NCBI RefSeq assembly: GCF_004335015.1
Contig: NZ_RQRU01000005.1
Coordinates: forward strand, 142,537 to 206,536
Source: Psychrobacter pygoscelis
GTDB lineage: Bacteria > Pseudomonadota > Gammaproteobacteria > Pseudomonadales > Moraxellaceae
Length of the DNA stretch: 64,000 nucleotides
Direction: 5' to 3'
Shown here in pieces: positions 16,921 through 26,577 of the stretch. A program made the translations under genes and the position numbers. Position 1 is the first letter of the stretch, and every line of letters begins with the position of its first letter. Below the pieces are notes generated by a model that made no database searches, was not told where the DNA came from, and worked only from the letters and a program-made list of their open reading frames with translations.

Positions 16921-17010
16921 AAAAATGCTATTATAGCGGCATCTAACCCTTTCTTTATTTATTAACCCCTTACTTTCCCCTCTTTTCTAGATGCCTATTA
17001 GGATAGTCTT

Positions 17011-17526
17011 ATGCAAAATTTACAACAACAGCGCAATAACATCACCCATATCGATGGCGGTTTGTTTGAAAACACCGATGCTCGCATCGGCATCGTCGTC
17101 GGGCGCTTTAATGGCTTTGTGGTCGAGTCTTTGGTCGACGGAGCGATTGATGCGCTACTGCGTCATGGCGTTCAAGGCAGCAATATTACTGTCGTTCGCG
17201 TCCCTGGTGCATTCGAGTTACCGTTGGCCGTTCAACGTGCAGCAGAGTCTGACCGCTTTGACGCCATTGTTGCTTTAGGCGCGGTTATTCGTGGTAGCAC
17301 GCCGCATTTTGACTTTGTTGCTAGCGAGTCGGCCAAAGGTCTAAGTAGCGTCGCCATTGACTATAATATCCCGGTCATTAACGGCGTATTGACGACCGAC
17401 AGCATCGAGCAAGCGATTGAACGAGCTGGTACTAAAGCTGGTAATAAAGGCTCTGAGGCGGCCATGGTCGCACTTGAGATGATTGCAGTACTGTCGCAGC
17501 TAGATGTTGATGACGACGAAGAGTAA
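17011..17526 (+). CDS. ribH: 6,7-dimethyl-8-ribityllumazine synthase
   Basis: 171 residues. It condenses 5-amino-6-ribitylaminouracil with dihydroxybutanone phosphate in riboflavin synthesis. Conserved blocks are [43 protein letters not shown] (catalytic His) and [15 protein letters not shown]. The last block has the NGVLTT substrate-binding loop. It is followed by nusB on the same strand, the widespread ribH-nusB arrangement. No FMN riboswitch-like leader is evident in the 90 bp upstream. Confidence 0.97.
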   Translation: MQNLQQQRNNITHIDGGLFENTDARIGIVVGRFNGFVVESLVDGAIDALLRHGVQGSNITVVRVPGAFELPLAVQRAAESDRFDAIVALGAVIRGSTPHFDFVASESAKGLSSVAIDYNIPVINGVLTTDSIEQAIERAGTKAGNKGSEAAMVALEMIAVLSQLDVDDDEE

Positions 17527-17683
17527 GTCGTAGTAGTCAATCGAGTTAGCCCATACGATAAAGAACAAAATACTGCATAAACTGTGCTGACTACGTTTAG
17601 CAGTCGCTTTATTATTTAATAGTCCATAGTAAAGTCAAAGATACCCTCTTTGACGATCCCTTTGACGATAGGTATAAGTATCC

Positions 17684-18655
17684 ATGAGCAATACCAATCC
17701 GGCAAAAGATGAAGAAGCTCAATTCGACATCAGCGAATCTGCCTACAAAACCACCCATACTGCCGTAAGAAAGGCACGCCGATTTGCCATGCAGGGCCTG
17801 TATGAGTGGCTAATGACTGACCACCGCTTTGAGCAATCAGGTCTTAATGAGTGGAAGGCCAATGCGCCGCATGATATCGCTGCCCGCACCCGAGCGACTA
17901 ACGCGATGCACACGGTCCATCTCGGCTACTATCATGAAATGATGCGTCATATCCCTGAGCAGATTGGAGAGTTGGATGCACTCATTACTCAGCATTTAGA
18001 TCGTGATATCACTCTACTCGATCCAATTGAGCACGCTATCTTACTTATCGGTACCTACGAGCTAAAAGACCGCTTGGAGATACCTTATAAAGTGGTGCTG
18101 GATGAGGCCATGAAGCTGAATACGCATTTTGGCGCAACCGATGCGCATAAGCTTATCAACGCAGTGCTCGATAAGCTAGCGCCTGAGCTGCGTGCCCTTG
18201 AGGTTGCAGCGGACGAAAAGCTGCCTAAGACAGTAAAAGATGTCTCTGTTGTAGACAATGACAGGGAGCTTGGCGTTAAAGACGTCGCAGCGGCTCATGA
18301 CAATACAGCCAGTACCCATACTGATACCGGTACTAATGATAATACCGAGAACCTTAAGCGTGACGCCAAGCCTCGTATTGGCCGTAAAACAGGGCAACCC
18401 ATCAAGCGTAAGCGTGTAGCGCCTTCTACCCTAAAAGAACAGGTGGTTGAAGAGGGTCAAAAGGCAGCCAAAGATCAGACGGCGCAAGAACAACCAGCAA
18501 GTACAGCTGAAAACACCTCCTTGCAAAGTGCCTTAATCGCCGCTGGTTCACTACAAGTAGATTCGCAACAAGAGAAAGTAGCACATAGCTCTGCTACAAA
18601 TGAAACGGCTAAAACCAAACCGGCTGTCGATAGCAAGACACCAGATGCCGAATAG
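17684..18655 (+). CDS. nusB: Transcription antitermination factor NusB with long C-terminal tail
   Basis: 323 residues. About residues 25-172 form the NusB domain: [16 protein letters not shown] at the start and [16 protein letters not shown] ... [31 protein letters not shown] at the end. NusB with NusE (S10) binds boxA RNA in rRNA antitermination. NusB is usually 130-160 residues; here about 150 further residues (173-323) are Lys/Ala/Thr/Asp-rich and look disordered, including a basic patch [18 protein letters not shown]. The frame is open throughout and thiL starts 2 bp after the stop, so the tail is not a frameshift artefact. Confidence 0.93.
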   Translation: MSNTNPAKDEEAQFDISESAYKTTHTAVRKARRFAMQGLYEWLMTDHRFEQSGLNEWKANAPHDIAARTRATNAMHTVHLGYYHEMMRHIPEQIGELDALITQHLDRDITLLDPIEHAILLIGTYELKDRLEIPYKVVLDEAMKLNTHFGATDAHKLINAVLDKLAPELRALEVAADEKLPKTVKDVSVVDNDRELGVKDVAAAHDNTASTHTDTGTNDNTENLKRDAKPRIGRKTGQPIKRKRVAPSTLKEQVVEEGQKAAKDQTAQEQPASTAENTSLQSALIAAGSLQVDSQQEKVAHSSATNETAKTKPAVDSKTPDAE

Positions 18656-18657
18656 CT

Positions 18658-19716
18658 ATGACTGAATTTGAGCTGATTTATCGCTACTTTGACCAGCAAA
18701 AAGCCGCTCTTGACCAAGCTAACGCTGTCGATAGCGTGGCTGTGGTCAAGGGCTTGGGGGATGATGCGGCAGTAATTGCTATCAACGCAGGTAGCCAGCT
18801 AGTCAGCTGTGTCGATACCTTAGTTCAAGGCCGTCACTTTAGCGAGGACTGGTCACAAGTTGAGGCGCTGGCCTTTGCCATCGGTTTTAAGTCAGTTGCA
18901 GTCAATGTATCAGATTTAGCCGCAATGGGGGCGACGCCGCACCATATTTTGTTGGCGCTAGCATTACCTGAGCGATTGGCAACTGAGACTTGGCTTAGTG
19001 AGTTTGCTAAGGGTCTGTTCCATGCCTGTAGTCAGTTTGGTGTTCAGCTTATCGGCGGTGATACTACGCGCAACGACAAGTTAGTGATTAGTATTACCGC
19101 CCAAGGGTTTATAGCCAATAAAAAGCATAACTCCCAGTCACCAATTTATCGTAACGGCGCGAAGGTTGGTGATAAAGTCTATGTCTCGGGTACAGTAGGC
19201 GATGCTTGCTATGCTCTGCATCACCCTGATGATGAAATCGGTCGGCAACTTAGCCATCGACTGCATATGCCAATGCCGCGCGTGAAATTAGGCCAAGCAT
19301 TAGCACAGCAGGGCGGGGCTACAGCGATGATTGACGTCTCAGATGGCCTAGTACAAGACTTAGGGCATATCTGTCAGCAAAGTGGTGTCCGCATTCGCTT
19401 GAACATTGACACACTGCCCACTAGCACGCCGCTACAGCAAGTAGCGTTGACAGAGCGGCTGCATTGCCAGCTTACCGGCGGTGATGATTATGAGCTAGCC
19501 TTTACCTTGCCAGCTGGCATATCGCCACCTGACAGTTATGGTAACGCTGATACTGCTAATACTAAGATCACTTGTATTGGTGAAGTTATTGACAGTTGCA
19601 GCGCTAAAGACCTCCCAGTAATTGAGCTAACTTATCAAGACAGCGCTGTCACGGATGCTACCCCTTATCCTTTTAGTAAGATGCCTCATCTACAAGGCTT
19701 TCAGCATTTTAATTAG
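18658..19716 (+). CDS. thiL: Thiamine-monophosphate kinase
   Basis: 352 residues; phosphorylates thiamine phosphate to thiamine pyrophosphate. ThiL signatures are the N-terminal EFELIYRYF, the GLGDDAAVI metal/ATP site, SCVDTLVQGRHF, the KSVAVNVSDLAAMGATP block, LIGGDTTR and MIDVSDGLVQDLGHIC. It begins 2 bp after nusB and precedes pgpA by 118 bp, the usual nusB-thiL-pgpA order. Confidence 0.97.
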   Translation: MTEFELIYRYFDQQKAALDQANAVDSVAVVKGLGDDAAVIAINAGSQLVSCVDTLVQGRHFSEDWSQVEALAFAIGFKSVAVNVSDLAAMGATPHHILLALALPERLATETWLSEFAKGLFHACSQFGVQLIGGDTTRNDKLVISITAQGFIANKKHNSQSPIYRNGAKVGDKVYVSGTVGDACYALHHPDDEIGRQLSHRLHMPMPRVKLGQALAQQGGATAMIDVSDGLVQDLGHICQQSGVRIRLNIDTLPTSTPLQQVALTERLHCQLTGGDDYELAFTLPAGISPPDSYGNADTANTKITCIGEVIDSCSAKDLPVIELTYQDSAVTDATPYPFSKMPHLQGFQHFN

Positions 19717-19834
19717 GCAATTTTATTTAAGTAACATTTTAGTTAAGCTAAATTTTAACTTTCTATCACTACCAATCATCTGTGCTATTAATTAGTGTTA
19801 ACCACTCTTCTTTTTCTAAAAGCTACGATAAACC

Positions 19835-20428
19835 ATGAGCGACCATTTGACCAGTCATACTGCTAAGCCCGATATCAGTAAAGCTAACACCTGCCCGCCA
19901 TTACCGCATAATGCAAGTTTGGCTGATAAAGTGGTGTATTGGTTAGGTATCGGCCTTGGTAGCGGACTGCCCAAACGCGCTCCGGGGACTTGGGGCACAG
20001 TAGGCGGCCTGATTGCCGCTATACCCTTAATGATGCTCGGTTTCGTGCCATTTTTAATCATTACTATTATCGCTAGCATCATAGGTATTTGGATTTGTGG
20101 TCGTACTTCCGATTTAATGGGCGTTCATGATGACCCACATATCGTCTGGGACGAATGGGCAGGAATGTGGATTACATTGCTACCCTTTTCCTATATTGGT
20201 TTTGATCAACTTGCTAGAATTGATGGGCTAAAAGTCGACTGGATTATTATTGTTGTGGCTTTTATCCTATTTAGATTCTTTGACATTCTTAAACCCTTCC
20301 CTATTAATTGGGCGGATAAAAGGGTATCGGGAGGCCTTGGTATTATGCTTGACGATATCTTGGCCGGTATTATGTCGGTGATCCTTATGTTATTGCTAAG
20401 CTATGGCCTATTGTTACTAAGATTTTGA
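19835..20428 (+). CDS. pgpA: Phosphatidylglycerophosphatase A
   Basis: 197 residues; dephosphorylates phosphatidylglycerophosphate to phosphatidylglycerol at the inner membrane. PgpA motifs are GLGSGLPKRAPGTWGTVGGL (about residues 39-58), DPHIVWDEWAGMW and RFFDILKPFPINWADKRVSGGLGIMLDDILAG. Three to four membrane segments are present. The N-terminal 30 residues are hydrophilic and longer than in E. coli. Confidence 0.95.
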   Translation: MSDHLTSHTAKPDISKANTCPPLPHNASLADKVVYWLGIGLGSGLPKRAPGTWGTVGGLIAAIPLMMLGFVPFLIITIIASIIGIWICGRTSDLMGVHDDPHIVWDEWAGMWITLLPFSYIGFDQLARIDGLKVDWIIIVVAFILFRFFDILKPFPINWADKRVSGGLGIMLDDILAGIMSVILMLLLSYGLLLLRF

Positions 20429-20789
20429 TAATTTTAGTTTGCCTATTCTTGATTTTATTGCACTCTGCATGGCTTTATTGCATAAGATGTTAGCAAGCAA
20501 GATGTGGGTTTAATAATTAAATCATATACTTACTTAAAGATATCAATAATTAGCTCTTGAAACCAAACTATTATTTGGTTTTAAAACATTTATAAATATA
20601 CTATAGTCTAGATTGTAGTGTGATTGTAAGTGCTACCCCTGTTAATTATTGCCTAAAATTAATTATTACCTAAAATAGATCCCATCCTAAAAGATAAGAA
20701 ATAGTGACAGGTTCACTATTTTGGTAATTTGTTCTATTGACTGTTTACTTTCAAAAAAAACCTCCAATAACTCCACAAGAAATACGCTT
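20429..20789. other. Intergenic region upstream of glmU
   Basis: About 360 bp, very AT-rich. It contains two tandem 17-bp units TTAATTATT(G/A)CCTAAAA at 20642-20675 and a perfect 9-bp inverted repeat AAATAGTGA-CAGGT-TCACTATTT at about 20699-20721. Either could be an operator for glmU or a weak terminator for pgpA. A TTG at 20721 opens an in-frame extension of glmU, but the family start is the ATG at 20790. Confidence 0.45.
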
Positions 20790-22157
20790 ATGACTCATTC
20801 TCTCTCTGTGATTATTTTGGCAGCAGGTAAAGGCACTCGCATGAAGTCGAGCAAACCTAAAGTCCTACAAACCTTAGCCGCAAAGCCATTATTAACACAC
20901 GTCCTTGATACTTGCGCCCAGTTAGAGACTGACAAGACTATTGTCGTCTACGGCTTTGGTGGCAATCAGGTTCAAGCAGCCATGACAGATTACGCTTTGA
21001 CATGGGTTGAGCAAACTGAGCAGTTGGGCACAGGCCATGCGGTCAAAGTTACCTTAGACGAGCTGCCACAAGACGGTGAAAGCTTAATTCTATACGGCGA
21101 TGTGCCACTTGTTAGCGAAACAACACTTACGCAACTGGTAACTGCCAATACATCTGGCATGTCGATGTTGACACTAACAGTAGACAACCCCTTTGGTCTT
21201 GGCCGAATCAAGCGTGATGATGCTAACAATATCGTCGCAATTGTCGAGCAAAAAGATGCCAACGAGGCTGAGCAAGCGATTAATGAGATTAATAGCGGTA
21301 TCTACTGTGTTGACAATGCCCTACTGCATAAATACCTCCCTAAATTGTCTAATGATAACGCGCAAGGCGAGTATTATCTTACGGATATCGTCAAAATGGC
21401 GGTAGCAGATGGTATAAAAATCGCAGCTATTGAACCTGAAGACGAATTTGAGATTGAAGGCGTTAATAACCGCCAACAATTGGCCAATTTGGAGCGGCGC
21501 TGGCAAGCCAAGCTGGTAGAAGACTTACAAGTCCAAGGCGTGCAATTTGCCGATCCAGCACGCGTGGATATTCGCGGTCAAGTCGAAGCCGGTCAAGATG
21601 TCTTCGTCGATACAAATGTGGTATTCCAAGGTCATTGCCAGATTGGCAATAACGTCACTATTGAATCAGGCTGTATCATTAAAGACAGCGTCATTGGCGA
21701 TAATACCCACCTCAAGCCTTACTGCGTCCTTGATGAGGCTAAGCTTGGCAATCAAGTCACCGTAGGGCCATTTGCGCATCTACGTCCTAAAACGGAATTG
21801 GCTAATAACAGCAAGATAGGTAATTTTGTTGAAACCAAAAAATCGCAAATAGGCGAAGGCAGTAAAGTTAACCATCTGAGTTACATCGGCGACGCGCAAG
21901 TCGGAAAACAGGTAAATATTGGCGCGGGTACTATTACTTGTAATTATGATGGGGTCAATAAATCACAAACCACTATTGGCGATGAAGCCTTTATTGGCTC
22001 TAATTCCAGCCTAGTAGCACCCGTCACTATCGGTAAGACAGCCACTGTCGGCGCAGGCTCAGTGATTACCAAAGATGTCGACGATCATGCTCTAGGCGTC
22101 GCCCGAGGCAAGCAGGTGCAAAAAGACAACTATAAGCGCCCAACTAAAAACAAATAA
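20790..22157 (+). CDS. glmU: Bifunctional GlmU (GlcN-1-P acetyltransferase / GlcNAc-1-P uridyltransferase)
   Basis: 455 residues, the family length. The N-terminal uridyltransferase domain (about 1-228) has the nucleotide-binding [24 protein letters not shown] and INSGIYC motifs. The C-terminal left-handed beta-helix (about 250-450) shows hexapeptide repeats and the acetyltransferase catalytic segments ([29 protein letters not shown]). It makes UDP-GlcNAc for peptidoglycan and LPS and lies 54 bp upstream of glmS, which makes its precursor. Confidence 0.98.
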   Translation: MTHSLSVIILAAGKGTRMKSSKPKVLQTLAAKPLLTHVLDTCAQLETDKTIVVYGFGGNQVQAAMTDYALTWVEQTEQLGTGHAVKVTLDELPQDGESLILYGDVPLVSETTLTQLVTANTSGMSMLTLTVDNPFGLGRIKRDDANNIVAIVEQKDANEAEQAINEINSGIYCVDNALLHKYLPKLSNDNAQGEYYLTDIVKMAVADGIKIAAIEPEDEFEIEGVNNRQQLANLERRWQAKLVEDLQVQGVQFADPARVDIRGQVEAGQDVFVDTNVVFQGHCQIGNNVTIESGCIIKDSVIGDNTHLKPYCVLDEAKLGNQVTVGPFAHLRPKTELANNSKIGNFVETKKSQIGEGSKVNHLSYIGDAQVGKQVNIGAGTITCNYDGVNKSQTTIGDEAFIGSNSSLVAPVTIGKTATVGAGSVITKDVDDHALGVARGKQVQKDNYKRPTKNK

Positions 22158-22211
22158 GCCGCGAGTAACGGCTCGGATTAATAAAATTCGCGATAAATTT
22201 AAGGAACTGTC

Positions 22212-24059
22212 ATGTGTGGAATCGTTGGCGCTGTCGCTGAACGTAATATCTCTAACATCCTCCTAGAAGGGTTAAAGCGTCTGGAATATCGAGGCTATGA
22301 CTCCGCTGGCTTAACGATTATCCAAGACGGTGAGCTGCATCGTGAGCGGCAAGTGGGTAAGGTGCAAGAATTGGTTAACGCTGTTAATAAAAACCCTTCG
22401 TTCTTCGATGGTCGTATCGGTATCGCCCATACCCGCTGGGCCACTCATGGCGAGCCGGCACAGTGCAATGCCCATCCGCATGTGTCGGGTAAGGTTGCCG
22501 TCGTGCACAATGGTATCGTGGAAAACTATGCGCCATTAAAAGAAGAGATGATCGAAAAGGGTTATAGCTTTTCTTCACAGACGGATACTGAGGTTGTGGC
22601 GCATCTAATCGCTGATGCCTATTCGCAAACAAATGACTTGTTAAAAGCAGTCGAACAGGTCACGCCGCGACTGCACGGTGCTTTTGCTCTGGGCATAGTG
22701 CATGTCGATAACCCTAACGTCCTTATTACAGTTCGTCTCGGCTCGCCCTTAGTGATTGGCGTGGGTATCGGTGAGAATTTTATTGCTTCTGACCAGTTGG
22801 CACTCTTACCCGTGACCAATCGCTTTATGTATCTCGAAGAAGGCGACATTGCCCTCATAACTCGAGACAGTATTAGCGTATTTGCTGATGGTCAACCGGT
22901 ATCTCGGCCTATCAAAGAGCTAGATGCCAAGCAGCATAATGCAGATAAAGGCGAGTTTAAGCATTATATGCTCAAAGAGATTTATGAGCAGCCTGATGCA
23001 GTTGCTCGAACAGTCGAGATGGGCGTTGATCTTAAAGGGTTTAAGCCTGAGTTTTTATCACGCCATGAGGATAGGCTAAATGAAGTTCGCCACGTTCAAA
23101 TATTAGCCTGTGGCACCAGCTACCACGCGGGCATAGTCGCTAAATATTGGTTCGAGAGTTTAACCCGCCTACCCTGCTCGGTTGAGATAGCCAGTGAGTT
23201 TCGCTACCGCGATCCCGTCGTCGTTGACCATACCCTGATGATCTGTATCTCTCAATCAGGCGAAACGGCAGACACGCTATCTGCACTTCGAGATATTCAG
23301 CGTCGTAGTGATGCAAAAGACATCAATGGCTTTTTGAGTCTGGCACTTTGTAATGTCCCTACCTCATCCTTGGTGCGTGAGACCGATATCTTTTTACCGA
23401 CCTTAGCCGGCGTCGAGATTGGCGTGGCCTCTACTAAAGCCTTCACCACTCAGCTTGCAGCGTTAATGCTGCTGGTGCTTAAGATTGGTCGTGTTCAATC
23501 AAGAATCAGTGACGATACCTTCAGTAAAATGGTCACTGAGCTCAATAATTTGTCTGGTCAGTTATACAGTTGTCTCAAGTTAGATCAATCTATCGCTGAG
23601 ATGAGTGATAAATTTGAAGATAAAAAGAGTACTTTGTTTTTAGGTCGTGGCATCCAGTTCCCTATTGCCTTAGAAGGCGCACTGAAACTCAAAGAAATCT
23701 CCTACATTCATGCAGAAGGTTATGCTGCCGGCGAGCTAAAACACGGCCCACTAGCCCTCGTTGATAAAGATATGCCGATTGTGGTATTGGCGCCCAAAGA
23801 CAGTATGCTTGATAAACTCAAGGCCAATATGCAAGAGGTACACGCACGTCATGGTGAGCTATTCGTCTTCGCTGGTGAGACTACGCAGATTGAAAGCGAT
23901 GAGCGTCAGCACGTCATCCACGTTCCTGATGTTTATGAGCTTCTAGCGCCTATCGTCTACAGCGTACCAGTGCAGCTTCTGTCTTATCATGTGGCGGTGA
24001 TGCGTGGTACGGATGTGGATCAGCCACGTAACCTCGCAAAATCAGTTACGGTTGAATAA
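22212..24059 (+). CDS. glmS: Glutamine-fructose-6-phosphate aminotransferase (isomerizing)
   Basis: 615 residues. Cys2 (MCGIVGA) is the glutaminase nucleophile; THTRWATHG-like AHTRWATHG and VHNGIVENY lie in the class II amidotransferase domain. Two SIS sugar-isomerase domains follow (CGTSYHAG, SQSGETADTLSALR, FLGRGIQFPIALEGALKLKEISY), and the C-terminus ends PRNLAKSVTVE as in the family. AAGGAA precedes the ATG. It forms GlcN-6-P for the glmU pathway. No glmS ribozyme-like leader fits in the 54-bp gap. Confidence 0.98.
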   Translation: MCGIVGAVAERNISNILLEGLKRLEYRGYDSAGLTIIQDGELHRERQVGKVQELVNAVNKNPSFFDGRIGIAHTRWATHGEPAQCNAHPHVSGKVAVVHNGIVENYAPLKEEMIEKGYSFSSQTDTEVVAHLIADAYSQTNDLLKAVEQVTPRLHGAFALGIVHVDNPNVLITVRLGSPLVIGVGIGENFIASDQLALLPVTNRFMYLEEGDIALITRDSISVFADGQPVSRPIKELDAKQHNADKGEFKHYMLKEIYEQPDAVARTVEMGVDLKGFKPEFLSRHEDRLNEVRHVQILACGTSYHAGIVAKYWFESLTRLPCSVEIASEFRYRDPVVVDHTLMICISQSGETADTLSALRDIQRRSDAKDINGFLSLALCNVPTSSLVRETDIFLPTLAGVEIGVASTKAFTTQLAALMLLVLKIGRVQSRISDDTFSKMVTELNNLSGQLYSCLKLDQSIAEMSDKFEDKKSTLFLGRGIQFPIALEGALKLKEISYIHAEGYAAGELKHGPLALVDKDMPIVVLAPKDSMLDKLKANMQEVHARHGELFVFAGETTQIESDERQHVIHVPDVYELLAPIVYSVPVQLLSYHVAVMRGTDVDQPRNLAKSVTVE

Positions 24060-24116
24060 TTTTATATATATCAAAATCTTAAAACTTATTTAACAATTAT
24101 TATCCGTTCTAACTTA

Positions 24117-24153
24117 AAACCCCACTATGGTACAAACCATAGCGGGGTTTTTA
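24117..24153 (+). terminator. Terminator of glmS (copy A of a repeated terminator block)
   Basis: Stem AACCCCACTATGG / CCATAGCGGGGTT with a short TACAAA-type loop and a T-run. The block extending to about 24175 (AAACCATAGCGGGG..TTTTATGTGCT..AATATTATC) recurs at 26495. Confidence 0.85.
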
Positions 24154-24282
24154 TGTGCTCTGAAATATTATCCAAATCTATCATGCCTCTACAGTTACGA
24201 TAAAAAGGATAGACATCAAAGACAGTAACTCTATAATTGCGTCACCTAAAGTACTTGTATCTAAACTACTCATATCTAAAGA

Positions 24283-25056
24283 ATGGGCACTGAAAACATG
24301 GATATCGAAAACGACACCGCGAACCCAATAGAAATCATCTATGAAGATGAGTTTCTGGTGGCTATAAATAAAGAAGCGGGTCTATTGGTGCATCGCAGTT
24401 GGCTGGATAAAGGCGAGACGCGCTTTGCGATGCAGCTTACCCGTGATGCGGTAGGTTGCCATGTATTCCCAGTACATCGGTTAGACAAGCCCACGTCAGG
24501 CGTGTTGTTATTTGCCAAGAGTCCAAGCGTGGCGCGCAGTCTTAATGAGGCTTTTACAGATCACAAAGTGACCAAGCAATATTTGGCCGTAGTGCGCGGC
24601 TATATGTCAGAGCAAGGCAGCGTTGATTATGCGTTGAGCTTTAAGCCCGACGCCATTGCTGATAAGTTAGCTAGCTTGGACAAACCCGCTCAGGAGGCGG
24701 TCACCCATTGGCAGAGTTTGGCACAAATTGAGCTGCCATTTGCGGTATCAAAAAAACATGACACTAGCCGCTATAGTCTGGTGCGCTTAACCCCCAAAAC
24801 TGGTCGCAAGCATCAGCTGCGTAGGCACATGAAGCATTTATTCCATCCCATAGTCGGTGATACCAGCCACGGCGACGGACGACACAATAGATTTTTTCGG
24901 TCTCAGTATGGTTGCGCGCGTATGCTACTGCATGCTCAGACTTTGGCGCTTAGCCATCCGGTTACCGGTGAGCCTTTGATGCTAAAAGCAGGGTTAGATG
25001 AGCAATGGCTGCGAATCTTGGAAGAGTTTGATTGGGTAGAGAGTGCTGAAGTTTAA
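24283..25056 (+). CDS. truC: tRNA pseudouridine(65) synthase TruC (RluA family)
   Basis: 257 residues. The catalytic motif is HRLDKPTSGVLLFAKS (about residues 66-81, Asp in RLD). TGRKHQLRRHMKHLFHPIVGDTSHGDGRHNR (about 174-204) is the TruC-type version of the family C-terminal block, and RYSLVRLTPKTGRKHQLR is typical of TruC. It would modify U65 of tRNA. The start could be the ATG at 24283 or the one at 24298; neither has a strong ribosome binding site. Confidence 0.88.
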   Translation: MGTENMDIENDTANPIEIIYEDEFLVAINKEAGLLVHRSWLDKGETRFAMQLTRDAVGCHVFPVHRLDKPTSGVLLFAKSPSVARSLNEAFTDHKVTKQYLAVVRGYMSEQGSVDYALSFKPDAIADKLASLDKPAQEAVTHWQSLAQIELPFAVSKKHDTSRYSLVRLTPKTGRKHQLRRHMKHLFHPIVGDTSHGDGRHNRFFRSQYGCARMLLHAQTLALSHPVTGEPLMLKAGLDEQWLRILEEFDWVESAEV

Positions 25057-25438
25057 GCTGCGTAAAGTTTAGGATTCATCTTAGAAGTTCATATCATAGT
25101 AGTTGAAATACTGGCATTTAAGCAGTACACAGGTTTTAAAATAATGCAGACCGATAATAGCGGCGCTACAGTTGAATGTATAAGTCTATAGTGAGGACTT
25201 AAAAGCTAATCTGTAGGCCAATAGTATCAACGGTTTCAAATTTTTGAATTGGTCGCAGTGTACTTCATGGTGTACTCAGCATACACATTCTATCTGTGAT
25301 CAATGCGCTATACAGGCGTCGAACTATAAAAAATATAAAGCATATATAAATTGTCATATTATCTCGGATAAGTGATTCTCAAACTGAGTACATGTATGGT
25401 GCTAATTAGTTTTAGAGCTATGAAAAACAGGAGTCAGT
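25057..25438. other. AT-rich intergenic region
   Basis: About 380 bp with no ORF, repeat or terminator I can support. Base composition becomes AT-rich here and continues through the next, unrecognised gene. Confidence 0.4.
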
Positions 25439-25915
25439 ATGTATATAGACTTATCGAGTTATCCAATCGAGTTAGAACTAGTCTATGAGTTTTCAAAGGA
25501 CCTGACGAACGATCCAGATCAGACACGAGACACACATAAACTCACTTTAGATGAAAGTCGACCTTTTATGGGTCTAAGAGGGAATAAAGGATTGTTTGGC
25601 ACTCAAGAATGGTGGGAAAATATTCATGCTAAAGTAATTCCTAGTGAAATCAAATGTGGTGTAATTACGAGAACATATGTAGCTGGAATGGAAAACTTGG
25701 CGCAAGATAATTCTTTTGAATTTGTAGATGACACTGGTAAGTTGCATGATGAAAGTATTTACACACTTAATAAGAGTAAAAGAAGTCTGTTCAACGTCAA
25801 TCATTTAGTGGTAATTTACTATGCCTATGATGAAATGAAAGCATCAACCCTAGAAGACCCTGACTACTCATGTAGCGTTATTGAAATGGCAATCTCAAAA
25901 ATGCCAGTAAGATGA
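25439..25915 (+). CDS. Hypothetical protein
   Basis: 158 residues; I do not recognise the family. It has no signal peptide or membrane segment. It is rich in Asp/Glu and Tyr, with a central FMGLRGNKGLFGTQEWWENI segment (about residues 42-61). A strong AGGAG site lies 7-8 bp before the ATG, which supports real expression. G+C is lower than in the flanking housekeeping genes, suggesting acquired DNA. It lies alone between truC and a decayed gene on the other strand. Confidence 0.6.
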   Translation: MYIDLSSYPIELELVYEFSKDLTNDPDQTRDTHKLTLDESRPFMGLRGNKGLFGTQEWWENIHAKVIPSEIKCGVITRTYVAGMENLAQDNSFEFVDDTGKLHDESIYTLNKSKRSLFNVNHLVVIYYAYDEMKASTLEDPDYSCSVIEMAISKMPVR

Positions 25916-26089
25916 TAATAGTTTTTTACAGGTATACTCGGTCTTTTAGACGCTAGTAAGACAGATATGGTTTAATTTCTCTCGTCAAGATAGCTCAAGC
26001 TAAGACATCAAAAAAAAGGTAGAGGTGGTATGAGCCAAGTTTAGGCTAAAAAATTGGCTTTAAGAGGTAAATATAGAAAAAGAGTTAGT

Positions 26090-26443
26090 TTAAAACTGAC
26101 TGTAGTCCACTTTAACAAGTTTAGATTGCTGAACCTTTTTTAGTTTGAATGTCTTGGTCTTTTCATCCTGAATGTTGACATAATAGGTGATAAGTTGTTT
26201 ACCGGTGGTTTCGTTGACTTTCTCACCTTCACAATTGCGGCTAATGAATAAGCGGCTATCGGGATAGAAAGCCAAACGCTTGTTGTCATCGGGTTCCGCT
26301 ACGTCTGCAAAGCATTCTGCGCAACTTTCATAAGGGATGATTCCATCCTCAGTTTCACCAAGTGGGATACCGTATACCCCAAAGGAACCAACAAAACCCA
26401 CCTCTTAACCAATTAATAAACCACTTAAAACAGACTGCCACAT
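26090..26443 (-). pseudogene. Small hypothetical gene interrupted by an in-frame TAA
   Basis: The open part (26090-26401, 103 codons from a GTG) encodes GSFGVYGIPLGETEDGIIPYE and ends KLVKVDYSQF; Cys residues occur at about 27, 30 and 56. The GTG has no spaced ribosome binding site. Upstream in the same frame lies TAA (26405-26407) and before it ATG 26443 encoding the hydrophobic MWQSVLSGLLIG. The simplest reading is a small gene split by a nonsense mutation. Alternatively the protein begins at the GTG and the upstream peptide is chance. The family is not recognised. Confidence 0.45.
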
Positions 26444-26494
26444 ACAACAACTAAAATAAACTATCAGAGCGCATCTTATCATTAGTCCCAATAA

Positions 26495-26532
26495 AAACCC
26501 CCGCTACGATCAAACCATAGTGGGGGTCTTTA
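26495..26532 (-). terminator. Terminator of the TSUP gene (copy B of a repeated terminator block)
   Basis: Stem ACCCCCGCTA (26497-26506) with TAGTGGGGGT (26518-26527). On the minus strand it is followed by TTTTTATT, so it serves the exporter gene ending at 26578. It shares AAACCATAG(C/T)GGGG, TTTATGTGCT and AATATTATC with the block at 24117. Confidence 0.8.
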
Positions 26533-26577
26533 TGTGCTATTTAATATTATCAATTATTCGTTAAAACTGCTTGATGT

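Noticed and set aside
16991..17278. 95-codon ORF on the + strand
   Set aside because: Out-of-frame shadow of ribH, whose protein is unambiguous from 17011.
17684..18655. NusB tail as a frameshifted separate gene
   Set aside because: One continuous frame, no internal ribosome binding site, and thiL begins 2 bp after the stop.
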